Assembly (NCBI RefSeq): GCF_023630175.1
Contig: NZ_JALLIN010000036.1
Location: forward strand, 1-64,000
Direction of reading: 5' to 3'
Length of the DNA stretch: 64,000 nt
From: Streptomyces cellostaticus
GTDB taxonomy: Bacteria > Actinomycetota > Actinomycetes > Streptomycetales > Streptomycetaceae
Shown one piece after another: positions 1 through 9,006 of the stretch. Numbering within the stretch: position 1 is the first letter of the stretch; each line of letters starts with the position of its first letter. The notes below the pieces were generated by a model that worked only from the letters and a program-made list of their open reading frames with translations, was not told the DNA's origin and searched no databases. The position numbers and the translations under genes were made by a program.

Positions 1-101
1 CGAGCCGGTTGGGGCGGCCCCGGCCGGATGACCGGATCGTTCCGGTCCCGGCCCCGATCATGCCTGTCGGCCCCGGGTACGCCCTGGTCACACTGGTGGA
101 C

Positions 102-641
102 ATGAGACGAGCCCTGATCGTGATCGATGTCCAGGAATCCTTCCGCGCCCGCCCCCAGTGGGAGCAGATCGCCAACCCCGAGATCGCCGAGCCGGTGAAC
201 CGGCTCGTGCGCATCGCCCGGGACAACGGCGACCTGCTGGTCTGGGTGCTGCACACCGAGCCCGGCAGCGGCGGCGTGTTCGACCCGGCAGCGGGCCACG
301 TCCGGCTGCTGAAGGAACTGGAGCGGCCGCTGCCGGAAGAACCCGTGCTGTACAAGACCTCGCACAACGCGTTCACCACCACCGACCTGCAGCAGCGGCT
401 CACCGAGGCCGGGGTCGGCGAGCTGTGGGTCTGCGGGATCCGTACCGAGCAGTGTGTCGAGACCACCGCCCGGATCGGCAGCGACCTGGGCTACGAGGTC
501 GTGTTCGTGGCGGACGCGACCACGACCGAACCGATCGGCGACCTCAGCGCCGAGGCGATCACCGAACGCACCCTGGCCGTCCTGCGGGGCCGCTTCGCAC
601 GGATCGCCACCGTGGACGAGCTGGCAGCATCACCGCTATGA
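102..641 (+). CDS. Isochorismatase-family cysteine hydrolase
   Basis: A 179-residue protein of the isochorismatase-like hydrolase fold. The family triad is visible: Asp9 in the opening strand (LIVIDVQ), Lys85 (LYKTSHNAF) and the nucleophile Cys118 (RTEQCVET). Members hydrolyse amides or vinyl ethers (nicotinamidase, N-carbamoylsarcosine amidase, isochorismatase); the substrate here cannot be told. I start at the ATG at 102 because the family begins with this strand; an upstream in-frame start at 9 would add 31 atypical residues. Its stop overlaps the start of the next gene as ATGA, so the pair is probably translationally coupled, with the downstream GlxA-type regulator likely controlling it. 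Confidence 0.88.
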   Translation: MRRALIVIDVQESFRARPQWEQIANPEIAEPVNRLVRIARDNGDLLVWVLHTEPGSGGVFDPAAGHVRLLKELERPLPEEPVLYKTSHNAFTTTDLQQRLTEAGVGELWVCGIRTEQCVETTARIGSDLGYEVVFVADATTTEPIGDLSAEAITERTLAVLRGRFARIATVDELAASPL

Positions 642-1549
642 CCCACGTCGTCTTCGTCCTCCTGCCCGAAGTCCACCTGCTCGACCTGGCCGGCCCGGCC
701 CAGGCCTTCTCCACGGCAGGGGCCTTCGGGCAGCCGTACGACCTCGACTACGTCGCCGAGGAACCCCGGATACGCAGCGCCCAGGGCCTTTCGCTGACCG
801 CCCGCACCGACTGGCCCGAACTCGGCCCGGACGACCTCGTCGTGGTCCCCGGGTGGAGCGCGCCCACCCTGCGAGGCGGCCCCCGCATCAGCCCCCGGAC
901 CGCCGGGCGCCTGCGCGCACACCACGCCGCGGGCGGCACCGTCGCCAGCGTCTGCGCCGGAGCGCAGGCCCTGGGCCAAGCCGGGCTCCTCGACGGCCGC
1001 CGCTGCACCACCCACCACCAGCTCCAGGACGAACTGGCCGCCCGCCACCCCCGGGCGAGCGTGGTCCGCGACGTACTGTTCCTGGCCGACGACCGGATCG
1101 TCACCTCCGCGGGCATCGCCAGCGGCATCGACCTGGCCCTGCACCTGCTGGCCACACGCCACGGCCCCGCCCTGGCCGCCCAGGTGGCACGCGAAATGGT
1201 GATCTACACGCGCCGCAACGGCAACGAACCCCAAGCCAGCGCCATGCTCCGGCACCGCAGCCACGTCGACGACACCGTCCACCGCGTCCAGGACCTGATC
1301 GACACCCACTACGCCACGCCGCTGCCCCTCACCCGCCTGGCCGCCCACGCGGGCGTCAGCCCCCGTACGCTCACCCGCCAGTTCTCCCGGGCCACCGGCG
1401 GCCTCACTCCGCTGCGCTACCAGCAGACGCTGCGCCTGGAGCGGGCCGAACACCTGATCAGCCACGGCGCCACCGTCGAGTCCGCGGCCCGTCAGGTGGG
1501 TTTCGAGGACGCCCGCATGGTGCGCCGGCTGCGGTCCCGGCCCGCCTGA
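638..1549 (+). CDS. GlxA-family AraC-type regulator (DJ-1/PfpI-like N-domain), C-terminus shortened
   Basis: A 303-residue transcription regulator. Residues 1-170 form a DJ-1/PfpI-like (GATase1) domain with the nucleophile-elbow-like motif SVCAGAQ; residues about 210-300 form two AraC helix-turn-helix units (PLPLTRLAAHAGVSPRTLTRQF, shown in part, then AARQVGFEDARMVRRL). Family members usually continue after this with a segment like WHRHFGTSP; here the frame instead ends RLRSRPA. That suggests a small 3-prime truncation or a frameshift near 1530. It overlaps the isochorismatase gene by 4 bp and probably regulates it. The ligand is unknown. Confidence 0.85.
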   Translation: MTHVVFVLLPEVHLLDLAGPAQAFSTAGAFGQPYDLDYVAEEPRIRSAQGLSLTARTDWPELGPDDLVVVPGWSAPTLRGGPRISPRTAGRLRAHHAAGGTVASVCAGAQALGQAGLLDGRRCTTHHQLQDELAARHPRASVVRDVLFLADDRIVTSAGIASGIDLALHLLATRHGPALAAQVAREMVIYTRRNGNEPQASAMLRHRSHVDDTVHRVQDLIDTHYATPLPLTRLAAHAGVSPRTLTRQFSRATGGLTPLRYQQTLRLERAEHLISHGATVESAARQVGFEDARMVRRLRSRPA

Positions 1550-1861
1550 CGACACCGGCGGACCGGACCGGCCCCGACCGGGCCCGACGGCCCGGCCGGG
1601 CGAGGCGGTGCGGCCGGCGCCCGTCCGCGGCCACCGGCGGCCCCACCACCCACCCGCGCACGAACGGCGCCCCCTCGGCCCACGCCCCGACACCGGTCCG
1701 GGCCAAGGGCCCCGACGCCGGTGGCCGGGCCGGCCACGCGGCTCGCCGGAGCCGCGACACCCTCGATCCGGCCAATGTCGAGGTCCGTCTCATCCGGAAC
1801 GCCGCGCTGCACGGAAGAGGTGGTGAACACGAACAGTGCCGCGCGCCACGAGGAGACCGGT
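1550..1861 (+). other. Intergenic, no gene recognised
   Basis: 312 bp of very high GC with open frames on both strands that have no recognisable protein character. The last 20 bases hold the ribosome binding site (GAGGAGA) of the following DUF427 gene. No strong hairpin was seen. Confidence 0.5.
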
Positions 1862-2368
1862 ATGGCCGATTCCACCGATCGCGGAGCCACGTCCGCCGAT
1901 CGCGAAGCCACGTCCGTCTGGGACTACCCGCGGCCGCCCGCCGTGCTGCCGGACGACCGCCTGGTCCGTGTCGAATGCGGCGGCCGTGTGGTGGCCGAGA
2001 CCAGACACGCGGTCCGGGTACTGGAGACCAGCCACCCTCCGACGTTCTACATTCCCCCCGAGGACGTCCGCTCGGAGCTGCTCTTCCTCACCGAGGGCCG
2101 CACCTGGTGCGAGTGGAAGGGCAGCGCCCGCTACTGGGACGTGATCGTCGGTGACGAGGTGCGCAGCCGGGCCGCCTGGAGCTACGCGAGCCCCGAGCCC
2201 GCGTACACGGTCCTGAGGGACTACTTCGCCTTCTACGCGAGCCGTGTCGACCGCTGTCTCGTCGGCGGCGAGGAGGTGCGGGCCCAGGAAGGGGACTTCT
2301 ACGGCGGCTGGATCACCGAAGACGTGCGAGGACCCTTCAAGGGCGCGCCCGGCACACAGGGGTGGTGA
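1862..2368 (+). CDS. DUF427 domain protein
   Basis: 168 residues. After a low-complexity, Asp/Arg-rich first 25 residues it carries the DUF427 beta-tent core, with family-type motifs VWDYPRPP, RVLETSHPPTFYIP and CEWKGSARYWDV. The family is widespread in actinobacteria and its biochemical role is not established, so no function is assigned. The ATG at 1862 follows GAGGAGACC at good spacing. The repeated tract near 1880-1915 (GATCGCGGAGCCACGTCCGC, then a near copy) encodes the duplicated N-terminal stretch. The gene stands alone. Confidence 0.85.
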   Translation: MADSTDRGATSADREATSVWDYPRPPAVLPDDRLVRVECGGRVVAETRHAVRVLETSHPPTFYIPPEDVRSELLFLTEGRTWCEWKGSARYWDVIVGDEVRSRAAWSYASPEPAYTVLRDYFAFYASRVDRCLVGGEEVRAQEGDFYGGWITEDVRGPFKGAPGTQGW

Positions 2369-2508
2369 GCAGAACCCGCGGCGACCACGCGCCCCGCGCC
2401 GGCAGGGCTCCCCGCATCCCGGCGGAGTCCCCGTTGCCGCCGCCCCTTCGCGCCCTCGGGACGCCCGGGCCCGTCCAGGCCGGCCCCGGGCTCGTCTACG
2501 CTGGCCCA

Positions 2509-2952
2509 GTGGGGGGCGGGCCGTGGCGACGATGGGGCGGACAGCCGGTGTGGGCGAGATGGGCCCTCGCGGTGTACGTGGTCGGATTCCTCGTGGGGAC
2601 GCGCACGCACGTCGTCGACGTGGCCCGTGACGGCATCCACGCCTACGCGATGTTCCCGCAGGTGCCCCTGCAGGTGTTCTTCACCGGCCTGGTGGTCCTC
2701 GATCCGCTGGTCGTCGTGCTGGTGGGACTCGCACGGCGAGAGGGGATCGTGCTGGCGGGCGCCGTGACGGCGCTGGACATGTGCGGCAACTGGTGGGGCA
2801 ACCGGCACTGGCTGCACGACGACCCCTCACAGCTGATACCGCTGCTGCCCCTCACGCTCTTCGGACTGTTCGTCGTCGCGTCCGCGCTCCCCCTGCACCG
2901 CGCGGCCGCCAAGGCGGCGGGCGGGCCCGGGACAGCCCGGCCGTCCCCCTGA
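2509..2952 (+). CDS. Small integral membrane protein of unknown function
   Basis: About 147 residues from a GTG at 2509. Four hydrophobic segments are visible: WALAVYVVGFLVG, VFFTGLVVLDPLVVVLVG, GIVLAGAVTALDMCG and LIPLLPLTLFGLFVVASA. A conserved-looking NWWGNRHWLHDDP loop lies between the last two. The frame is open back to 2362, but that part (residues like PRAGRAPRIPAESPLPPP) looks non-coding, so the start is chosen on composition and is uncertain. I recognise no named family. The C-terminus is Ala/Gly-rich and short. Confidence 0.6.
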   Translation: MGGGPWRRWGGQPVWARWALAVYVVGFLVGTRTHVVDVARDGIHAYAMFPQVPLQVFFTGLVVLDPLVVVLVGLARREGIVLAGAVTALDMCGNWWGNRHWLHDDPSQLIPLLPLTLFGLFVVASALPLHRAAAKAAGGPGTARPSP

Positions 2953-3291
2953 TGGGCGCGGCCCGACCGGCCTCGCGGTCATGGACGCGGCCGGGCGGGC
3001 CGCGGACTTCCCCGCGGTCGCGCCACATCCCGGAGACCCGCCTGGACAGCGAGGCCGGAGCCGCTACGGCTCGACCGGCCGCAGCGCCGGCCCCCGGCGC
3101 CCGCGACCCGCGAGCGACGACGGCCCGGAACCACTGCTCCCCGGACGGCGCCCGAGCTTCCGGCCCCCTCCCGGTACCGCTGCGACGGTGCGCGCGGCGC
3201 AGCCGCTGCCGCGGGTGCGCGCAGGTCCCGGATCGCACGGCGGCGCACCGGCTGCGAGCCGGAGCCGTGCCTGCGGAGCCGATCGGCCGGC
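2953..3291 (+). other. Intergenic, no gene recognised
   Basis: 339 bp, extremely GC-rich. Long open frames run on several strands, as expected from composition alone, and none looks like a protein. It lies between a plus-strand membrane protein and a minus-strand gene remnant and may be degraded coding DNA. Confidence 0.4.
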
Positions 3292-3561
3292 TCAGCGGAC
3301 CCGGTCGTGGACGAGGGCCAGCGTGCCGTCCTCGCCCGCGGTCTGACGGACCGGTGTCCACCGCCCTGCGGGCAGAGCGCCGTCGAAGAGGCGGGGGCCG
3401 CCGCCGAGGAAGACCGGGAAGATCGTGAGCGCCAGCCGGTCGACCCTGTCGGCCGCCGGCAGCGCCTTGATGACGCTCGCGCTGGAGAGCACGAGAACGT
3501 CCCCGCCCTCGGCTGCCTTCAGGTCCCCGGCCACCTCGGCGGGACGACGGCGTGAAGGACG
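3292..3561 (-). pseudogene. RibD C-terminal/dihydrofolate-reductase-like fragment, 5-prime truncated
   Basis: The minus strand encodes about 80 residues matching the C-terminal half of the Streptomyces RibD_C/DHFR-like proteins: GGDVLVLSSASVIKAL, then DRLALTIFPVFLGGGPRLFDG and a final TLALVHDRVR. The N-terminal half, with the NADPH-binding strand, is missing. Upstream (to the right) the sequence runs into the short repeat GACGGCGTGAAG, present three times with variation at 3546-3582, and then into a degraded NACHT gene. It looks like a deletion junction. Non-functional as it stands. Confidence 0.7.
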
Positions 3562-3719
3562 ACGGCGTGAAGGGCGACGGCGGGGTGGAGCCGGCACCCG
3601 GGAGCCGTGCGGGGCCCGTCTTCATGACGGCCGTCCCGCAACCTCGTCCGGCCGCCCGCCGGACGAAGCCGGCACCGGGCCCTGCGGCGACCCGCCCGCA
3701 CCGCACCGCACCGCTCCTG

Positions 3720-5377
3720 CCCGGGCGCCTCGGGCGCGTGGCCCGCCGGCCGGGAGACGACACGGGGCAGCAGCTGGTCCACGGGTACGGCCAGGTGCAG
3801 TTGGAGCAGGCGATGCGGGAAGAAGAACCCGCTGTCCGTGCGGTGGACGAGCACCCGCTAGCACATGCTCCCCGCGTTCGGTGAGGGTCCGCGCCAGCCA
3901 GGTCAGCCAGGTCAGGGTCCGCTCCGCAGCCGCGTCCCGGCACGGGCGCTCGCGGCGCAGGCACTCCCGTACATAGGCGTCGAAGATCCGGTTGCGGCGT
4001 TCGGTGAGGTTGCCCGGCACGCGCAGGTCGTCCGCGCGCCTGTTGGCGTAGGTGAGGCGGATGAACCCCCGCACCATCGGCGACTGCAGCAGGGGCCAGA
4101 GGTCCGGATCCTCCTCCAGGGCGACGTGCACATCCGCGAGGGCCTCACGGTCGGCGGCGAGGTAGTTCTGCACGTCCTGCCGGCTCGGGGGCTGGATCTC
4201 GACGTAACGCCGGGCGCGGAGACCGAAAGCCAGACGGCGCAGGTCCGCCTCGTCCGTGCGGCAGCCCACGGCCATGCCGGGGCAGACGCGCCGCAGCCGG
4301 CGCAGTTCCGCGACGCATGTGGACCGGTCCGGCCTCGGCCACCTCGTCCAGGCCGTCCAGCACCGGGAGCAGCCGGTGCTCGCTCAGCCAGGTCCGCACC
4401 AGTGCACCGGAGACCCCGTACTCCCGGCTCATGGCGCTGACCAGCCAGTCCTCGGCGGGCTCGCCGCGGTAGGTGTCCAGGCGAAGGAACACCGGGACAT
4501 GCGGGAGACCCTGGTCGTCGCCGCCTTCCAGTACCTCCATCGCCAGCCGGTGGGCGAGCCGCGCCAACTGGGTGGTCTTGCCCATGCCCGGCCTGCCCAG
4601 GACCACCAGGTCGTCGGTGTCCTCGTACAGTGCGCGGATGCTCGTCACCAAGGTCGCCGTGGCCTGCGGTTCGGCCCGCCGGGCGCGTCTGCCCCGGCGG
4701 CCACGAGCGAGGCCCTCCTCCCGGCGTTCGGTGAGGATCAGGAACCTGGGCCGCAGGTAGTGGTGGACCTCGGCCGGCCGGAGGTGTTCGCCGGTCCGGT
4801 CCCTGACCTCCTTGACCAGCTTGCGGCGCAGTCGCATCGCGTGCCTGTCCCGGGAGATGCGCCTGTGCCAGGTGAACGCGAGGACCACCCAGGCCACAAG
4901 GGTGCGGGTGAGCCGGCGCAGGGGATGGCGGCGCAGGGGACGGATCGGGCCGGGCAGGGGCCGCGGCCCGCCGCCCGCCGGCCCCGGACCCCATGAGTCG
5001 CCGCCGTCCTCGTCGTCGACCCCGGGCAGGGGCAGGAGGGACTCCTCCGCTTCGCCGGGCGGCGGGTGTTCCGCATCGGCCCGCCGCCACCGCGGCTCCC
5101 ACTCGGCGGGGTTCCCGCGCAGCGCCGCCACCAGGGACAGGAAGGCCTTCAGCGACGGACGGCGTTTGCCCGAGAAGCACTCCGAGACGTAGGACGGGCT
5201 GAGATGGGCCGCGTGGGCCAGCGCGGTGACGGTGGGGCGCTCGGCCGGGTCCAGCTCTTCGTAGAGCTCGTCGTGGACCCCGCGCATCAGCGTCACCCAG
5301 GGCCGTAACCCCGCTGGAGCCGCGCCCGGCTCGGGGCGTCGGGGCCCCCGGGGCCGGAAGCCGGCGGGTACTGCCAT
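3720..5377 (-). pseudogene. HTH-NACHT-type ATPase, frameshifted and 3-prime truncated
   Basis: The start at 5377 has a good ribosome binding site (GAGGAGAG). Residues 30-95 form an XRE-like helix-turn-helix (LAHAAHLSPSYVSECFSGKR). A basic segment with one hydrophobic stretch (TLVAWVVLAFTW) follows, then a NACHT-like NTPase with Walker A GRPGMGKTT and Walker B LLPVLDGLDEV. Just after Walker B the frame is lost near 4290-4320 and continues in another frame (GMAVGCRTDEADLRRLAFGL to GEHVLAG). It shifts again near 3850 (LVHRTDSGFFFPHRLLQL) and ends around 3720. Intact relatives are STAND-type signalling ATPases. Two or more indels plus loss of the C-terminus argue for decay rather than a single read error. 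Confidence 0.72.
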
Positions 5378-5682
5378 CAGCTCTCCTCGTTCGCGAGCCG
5401 TTCATGTGCGTTCACGCGTTCACAGCCTCCCGACGTCCCTGGCGAACAGGGGTGCGGCGGGCCTAGAACGTTGTCGGCGGGGCCCGCCGCCGAGACCTTC
5501 TGCGGCCGGCTTCCGGGCCCTGCGGCCCGCCCCGGAGTACTCATCCTGGCCATCAAGAACGCCACGTGTACGGCCAACCGCCATGCTCCGCCGCTTCGTT
5601 GGTGGATCCGCCGAACTCCGGCCCCGTCCGGGGAGCGGGCGATCCACCGCCGTTCGTCCACCGTTTCGAGGAGTTCGCACAC
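5378..5682. promoter_or_regulatory. Divergent intergenic region with GTGAACGC repeats
   Basis: 305 bp between the divergent NACHT pseudogene and the gene at 5683. Read on the minus strand, just upstream of the ribosome binding site at about 5402-5425, there are two tandem GTGAACGC units followed by a third related unit (ACATGAACGG). This could be an operator for the HTH protein, by inference only. The rest shows nothing recognisable. AGGAG at about 5670 is the ribosome binding site of the next gene. Confidence 0.35.
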
Positions 5683-6435
5683 ATGAACGTTCCGCGTCTT
5701 TCCGCCTCCCTGGGCGGCCTGTCGACAGCCGCGCTGGGGGCACTGGCCAGTGCCCCCTGGTGGGCGGCCGCGCCCTTGGCCTTCGCGAGCCTGCTGGTCC
5801 TGCGGGCCGAAGCACTCGTCCATGCCCGCAACGAGGCCCGCCGCGGTGTCCAGGAGCACCGGCTCCTGGCCCGGACGCCCCGCCGCCAGGCTCTCGCGTA
5901 CCTGCAGGAGACCAGGCGGGGTCCTCGCACCCCGGCCACCACCCAGCCCCGGCCCCAGCCCGAACCCGAGCCCGGGGCTGGGGCGGGCGGCGGGACGGCT
6001 GAGGGGGAGGCCGTCGTCTCCCCGAGCGCGATGCGTGCGTATCCACTGCTCGGGTCCACTGCTCGGGTCCACTGCTCGGGTCCACTGCTCGGGTCCACTG
6101 CTCGGGTCCACTGCTCGGGTCCACTGCTCGGGTCCACTGCTCGGGTCCACTGCTCGGGCACGGGGCCGGCGCGACGGCGGCGCAGATGCCGCGCCGCGCA
6201 GCGCCGTGCCGTGCTGCCTCGTCTCGTCTCGTCGGTGGAGGCGCGGATGCCACCGGTGAGGGGGCCCGCTCCAGCAGAGTTCGGCCGGACTCGGTCGGTG
6301 ACCGACACGGTGACCGCCACCCCGTCAGCAGCCCTGGTGTCCGACGATGACCTGCCCCTGGGCGGCCGTCGACGCAGCTCCCGCCGCCGGATCCCCCGCT
6401 CATGGCCGCCCTGCTTCGCGCGTCCACCGGAGTGA
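5683..6435 (+). CDS. Hypothetical membrane-anchored protein interrupted by a 13-bp tandem repeat
   Basis: The ATG at 5683 follows AGGAG. Residues 8-48 hold two hydrophobic segments (LGGLSTAALGALASAPWW and AAPLAFASLLVLRAEALV), followed by a basic region (RLLARTPRRQALAYL) and a Pro/Glu-rich tract. From residue 121 the frame enters nine copies of a 13-bp unit, which encode three copies of a 13-residue period (PLLGSTARVHCSG). Beyond the repeat the translation (ARRRRRCRAAQRRA) looks like out-of-frame sequence, so the true C-terminus probably once lay in another frame. No family recognised. Confidence 0.45.
   Translation: MNVPRLSASLGGLSTAALGALASAPWWAAAPLAFASLLVLRAEALVHARNEARRGVQEHRLLARTPRRQALAYLQETRRGPRTPATTQPRPQPEPEPGAGAGGGTAEGEAVVSPSAMRAYPLLGSTARVHCSGPLLGSTARVHCSGPLLGSTARVHCSGTGPARRRRRCRAAQRRAVLPRLVSSVEARMPPVRGPAPAEFGRTRSVTDTVTATPSAALVSDDDLPLGGRRRSSRRRIPRSWPPCFARPPE
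6042..6158 (+). repeat. Perfect 13-bp tandem repeat, nine copies
   Basis: The unit TCCACTGCTCGGG is repeated nine times without a mismatch (117 bp). Because 13 is not a multiple of three, reading passes through all three frames every 39 bp. None of the six frames has a stop inside the array. Gain or loss of one copy would change the downstream frame, so this is a potential hypervariable switch as well as a possible assembly trouble spot. Confidence 0.97.
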
Positions 6436-6562
6436 GAGCGATCGCCGCGACGTCGTGGCCTGGTGCGTCGACCCGTCCCGAGAAGCGGCCCTGAAGCACC
6501 ATGAGGCGCGGTGAGACGCGGCACGTCGGCCAACGGGTGAGCGGGCAAGGAGCGGAACGGAC

Positions 6563-7426
6563 ATGGATGTGGCCAGCATCGGCATCAGCGGGACCACGGC
6601 CGACGCGCTGATGTACCTGTGGTTCTTCCTGGTCGTCCTGTCCTCGGCCTACGTCGCGTACGACGCCTTCACCAAGAATCCCGAACTCACCGTGATGAAG
6701 TGGGGCTGGGTCCTGGTGACCCTGTACATCGGCCCGGTCGGCGCCGCCATCTATGTGCTCTCGTGCAAGGAACCCCGGCCGGGAGCCCACGAGCGGTTCG
6801 TGGCGCCGCTGTGGAAGCAGGCGCTCGGATCCACCATCCACTGTGTGGCCGGGGACGCCACCGGCATCATGATGGCGGCGGTGATCGCGTCGTCGATCGG
6901 CCTTGCGCCCTGGGCCGACAGCCTGACCGAGTACATCGTGGGTTTCGGCTTCGGGCTGCTGGTCTTCCAGGCCCTGTTCATGCGCGACATGCTCGGCGGG
7001 AGCTACGTCCGGGCCGTGCGCTCCACGGTGTTCGCGGAGTGGCTGTCGATGAACTGCGTGATGGGCGCCATGGTGGCGGTGCTCGTGATCATCCGGAGCC
7101 ATGTGCCCGGCACCGACGATGTCGCCGACGTCGGTTTCTGGGCCACGTTCTCCCTGGCCGTCCTGGCCGGTCTCGCCTTCGCCTATCCCGTGAACGTCTG
7201 GCTGGTGGCGAACCATCTGAAGCACGGTATGGGAACGGTACGGGCGTTGGGACAGGGCGGTGAGGCGGTGCCCGGGGCGCCGCCCGCACCGGCCCCGGCC
7301 GTCACCGCCATGGCCATGCCGCAAGCCGAGGTGACCCGAGAGCAGAAGGCCGCCATGGCGACGCTGACCGTCGTCTTCCTCGCCTCCGGTGTGCTGCTGG
7401 CCGCGATCTTCGGACAGCTCGGCTGA
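6563..7426 (+). CDS. DUF4396 integral membrane protein
   Basis: 287 residues with about six hydrophobic segments, including MYLWFFLVVLSSAYVAYDAF, GWVLVTLYIGPVGAAIYVL, IGFGFGLLVFQALF-type and FWATFSLAVLAGLAFAYPV helices and a final VFLASGVLLAAIFG. The DUF4396 signature region (HCVAGDATGIMMAAVI, and QALFMRDMLGG) is present. The family function is unknown; conserved His, Asp and Met residues in membrane segments have invited suggestions of metal or small-molecule transport, which this sequence cannot confirm. The ATG has AAGGAGCGGAACGG upstream. A hairpin after the stop separates it from the convergent acetyltransferase. Confidence 0.85.
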   Translation: MDVASIGISGTTADALMYLWFFLVVLSSAYVAYDAFTKNPELTVMKWGWVLVTLYIGPVGAAIYVLSCKEPRPGAHERFVAPLWKQALGSTIHCVAGDATGIMMAAVIASSIGLAPWADSLTEYIVGFGFGLLVFQALFMRDMLGGSYVRAVRSTVFAEWLSMNCVMGAMVAVLVIIRSHVPGTDDVADVGFWATFSLAVLAGLAFAYPVNVWLVANHLKHGMGTVRALGQGGEAVPGAPPAPAPAVTAMAMPQAEVTREQKAAMATLTVVFLASGVLLAAIFGQLG

Positions 7427-7466
7427 CGCCGGCGGCGGCACCCCCCCCGGACGGGCCGACGCGAGC

Positions 7467-7500
7467 GCCGGCCCGATCGGTGCGCGGCGGTCGGGCCGGC
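7467..7500. terminator. Bidirectional hairpin between convergent genes
   Basis: A perfect 10-bp inverted repeat (GCCGGCCCGA ... TCGGGCCGGC) with a 14-base loop, between the 3-prime ends of the DUF4396 gene and the GNAT gene. There is no T tract, as is usual for GC-rich actinobacterial terminators. Confidence 0.6.
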
Positions 7501-7529
7501 CCGGGACCCGGCGGCGGGCGGCCCCGGTC

Positions 7530-8090
7530 CTAGCGGCCGGCCGTCGGGCGCCACTCGCGGCGGAGGAGGCCGAAGACCCAGGAGTCGGAGACGTCGCCGT
7601 TGACGACGCAGTCCTCGCGGAGGGTGCCCTCGCGGACGAAGCCGAGCTTCTCCAGGACCCGGGCGGACGCCACGTTGCGGGTGTCGGTCTCGGCCTGGAC
7701 GCGGTTCAGATCCAGGGTGTCGAACGCCCACCGCAGGACGGCGTGCGCGGTCTCCGTGGCGTAGCCGTGACCCCACGCGGCCGCGTCGAAGACGTAGCCC
7801 AGTGACGCGCTGCGCGAGTCCGGGTTCCAGCCGGTCAGGCCGCACCAGCCGAGGAACGCGCCGTCGCGGACGTGGTCGACGGCCACCCGCGCGCCCGTGC
7901 CCTCCTCCTCGATCGTCCGGCAGGCCGCGATGAAGCGCTGGGCGCGGGCCGGTTCGGTCCACGGCGGGGAGTCCCAGTAACGCAGCACATGGGCGCTGCT
8001 GTGCAGCGAGTAGAGCGGCGCCGCGTCGGCGTCGGTGAACGGCCGCAGCCGCAGGCGGGCGGTGTACAACTCGGGGGTGGGCAATGCCAT
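7530..8090 (-). CDS. GNAT acetyltransferase, RimJ/RimL type
   Basis: 186 residues from the ATG at 8090, chosen over one at 8099 because AGGA lies 8 bases before it and would overlap the earlier start. It begins with the family opening TARLRLRPFTDADA. It carries the acetyl-CoA binding region (AWGHGYATETAHAVLRWAF), then LNRVQAETDTRNVASARVLEKLGFVREGTLRE, shown here as the standard RimJ/RimL C-terminal motif. Such enzymes acetylate N-terminal or side-chain amines of proteins or small molecules; the target is unknown. Monocistronic. Confidence 0.88.
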   Translation of the reverse strand: MALPTPELYTARLRLRPFTDADAAPLYSLHSSAHVLRYWDSPPWTEPARAQRFIAACRTIEEEGTGARVAVDHVRDGAFLGWCGLTGWNPDSRSASLGYVFDAAAWGHGYATETAHAVLRWAFDTLDLNRVQAETDTRNVASARVLEKLGFVREGTLREDCVVNGDVSDSWVFGLLRREWRPTAGR

Positions 8091-8297
8091 GCGGAACATC
8101 CTGCCGCGTCGCGCCCGCCCCCGGCCATCAGGGGAGCACGCCGCACCGTTCCCGTCCGTACTCCGCCGCCCCCTGCGCCGCCCCGCCCTCGCGCCGGGAG
8201 GACGGCCGCAACCACCGCCTGGCCGCCTCCACCGCCCTCATCGGCGGGTGCCTCCGGTACACCGCCGCGGCCGCACCGCGGACCGGGGGCCCAGCAC

Positions 8298-8858
8298 TCA
8301 GCCGCGTTCGCCCATCGGGTGCAACTCGGCGAACTCGTCGGCGAGTATGCCCATCACGACGAGATCATGGTGTCGGCCGGCAAGGAACACGTGATCTCGC
8401 AGGCGCCCCTCCTCGACGAAGCCGAGGCGGCGGTGCAGGGCCAGCGACGCCTCGTTGTGCGCGAAGATCCGCGCCTCGCACTTGTGGTACCGCCGCTCGG
8501 CGAACATGAATCGCAGCAGCATCACCACGGCTTCCGCCGCGTAGCCCTTGCGCCGGTGCCCAGCACCCATCGTGATGCCGTACTCGAACCGTCCCGCCCG
8601 CGGATCGGCGTGGTGCGAGCCGACAGCCCCGACGTTCTGCCCCGTGTCCACGGCTTCGACGGCCAGCGTGAAACAGTCGTCACCGAACTCCGCGACGGCC
8701 TGCTCCTTCGCCCAGACACGGAACCTCTCGGCGGACCGCGGCGGCTGCAGCAGGTCTCCCGACCGCTCCTCATCGACGGCGAAGCCCTCGAACGCCCTCC
8801 AGTCCTCGGGCTCGATACCGCGCAGACGCACCCGCTCACCAGTCCAGTACGAAGTCAT
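8298..8858 (-). CDS. GNAT acetyltransferase, RimJ/RimL type (second)
   Basis: 186 residues. It has the family start (GERVRLRGIEPEDW), the pyrophosphate-binding loop (HRRKGYAAEAVVMLLRFMF), and the C-terminal motif (CEARIFAHNEASLALHRRLGF, then EEGRLRDHVFLAGRHHD). It resembles the 7530-8090 protein only at family level, so the two are unlikely to be a recent duplication. It is transcribed in the same direction, 200 bp upstream of that gene, with no sign of a shared operon. Substrate unknown. Confidence 0.87.
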   Translation of the reverse strand: MTSYWTGERVRLRGIEPEDWRAFEGFAVDEERSGDLLQPPRSAERFRVWAKEQAVAEFGDDCFTLAVEAVDTGQNVGAVGSHHADPRAGRFEYGITMGAGHRRKGYAAEAVVMLLRFMFAERRYHKCEARIFAHNEASLALHRRLGFVEEGRLRDHVFLAGRHHDLVVMGILADEFAELHPMGERG

Positions 8859-9006
8859 CCCCTATTCGATCACGCCGCGCCGCGAACCGAGCCGGCGTGG
8901 GCGGACAGGGGCGGACCCGCGACGTCGTCCGGGCCGCCGCCGTCGACGCGGCCGTGTGCCGGCAGGGCCGCTGGTCGGCATCCGAGCCTTCGTGGATGCT
9001 TCATCC

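Noticed and set aside
6042..6158. CRISPR array
   Set aside because: The units are contiguous 13-mers with no spacers.
5377..7441. Very long minus-strand open frame across the 13-bp repeat region
   Set aside because: The repeat is open in all frames and the flanking translation is low-complexity. The plus-strand DUF4396 gene with clear membrane helices occupies part of it.
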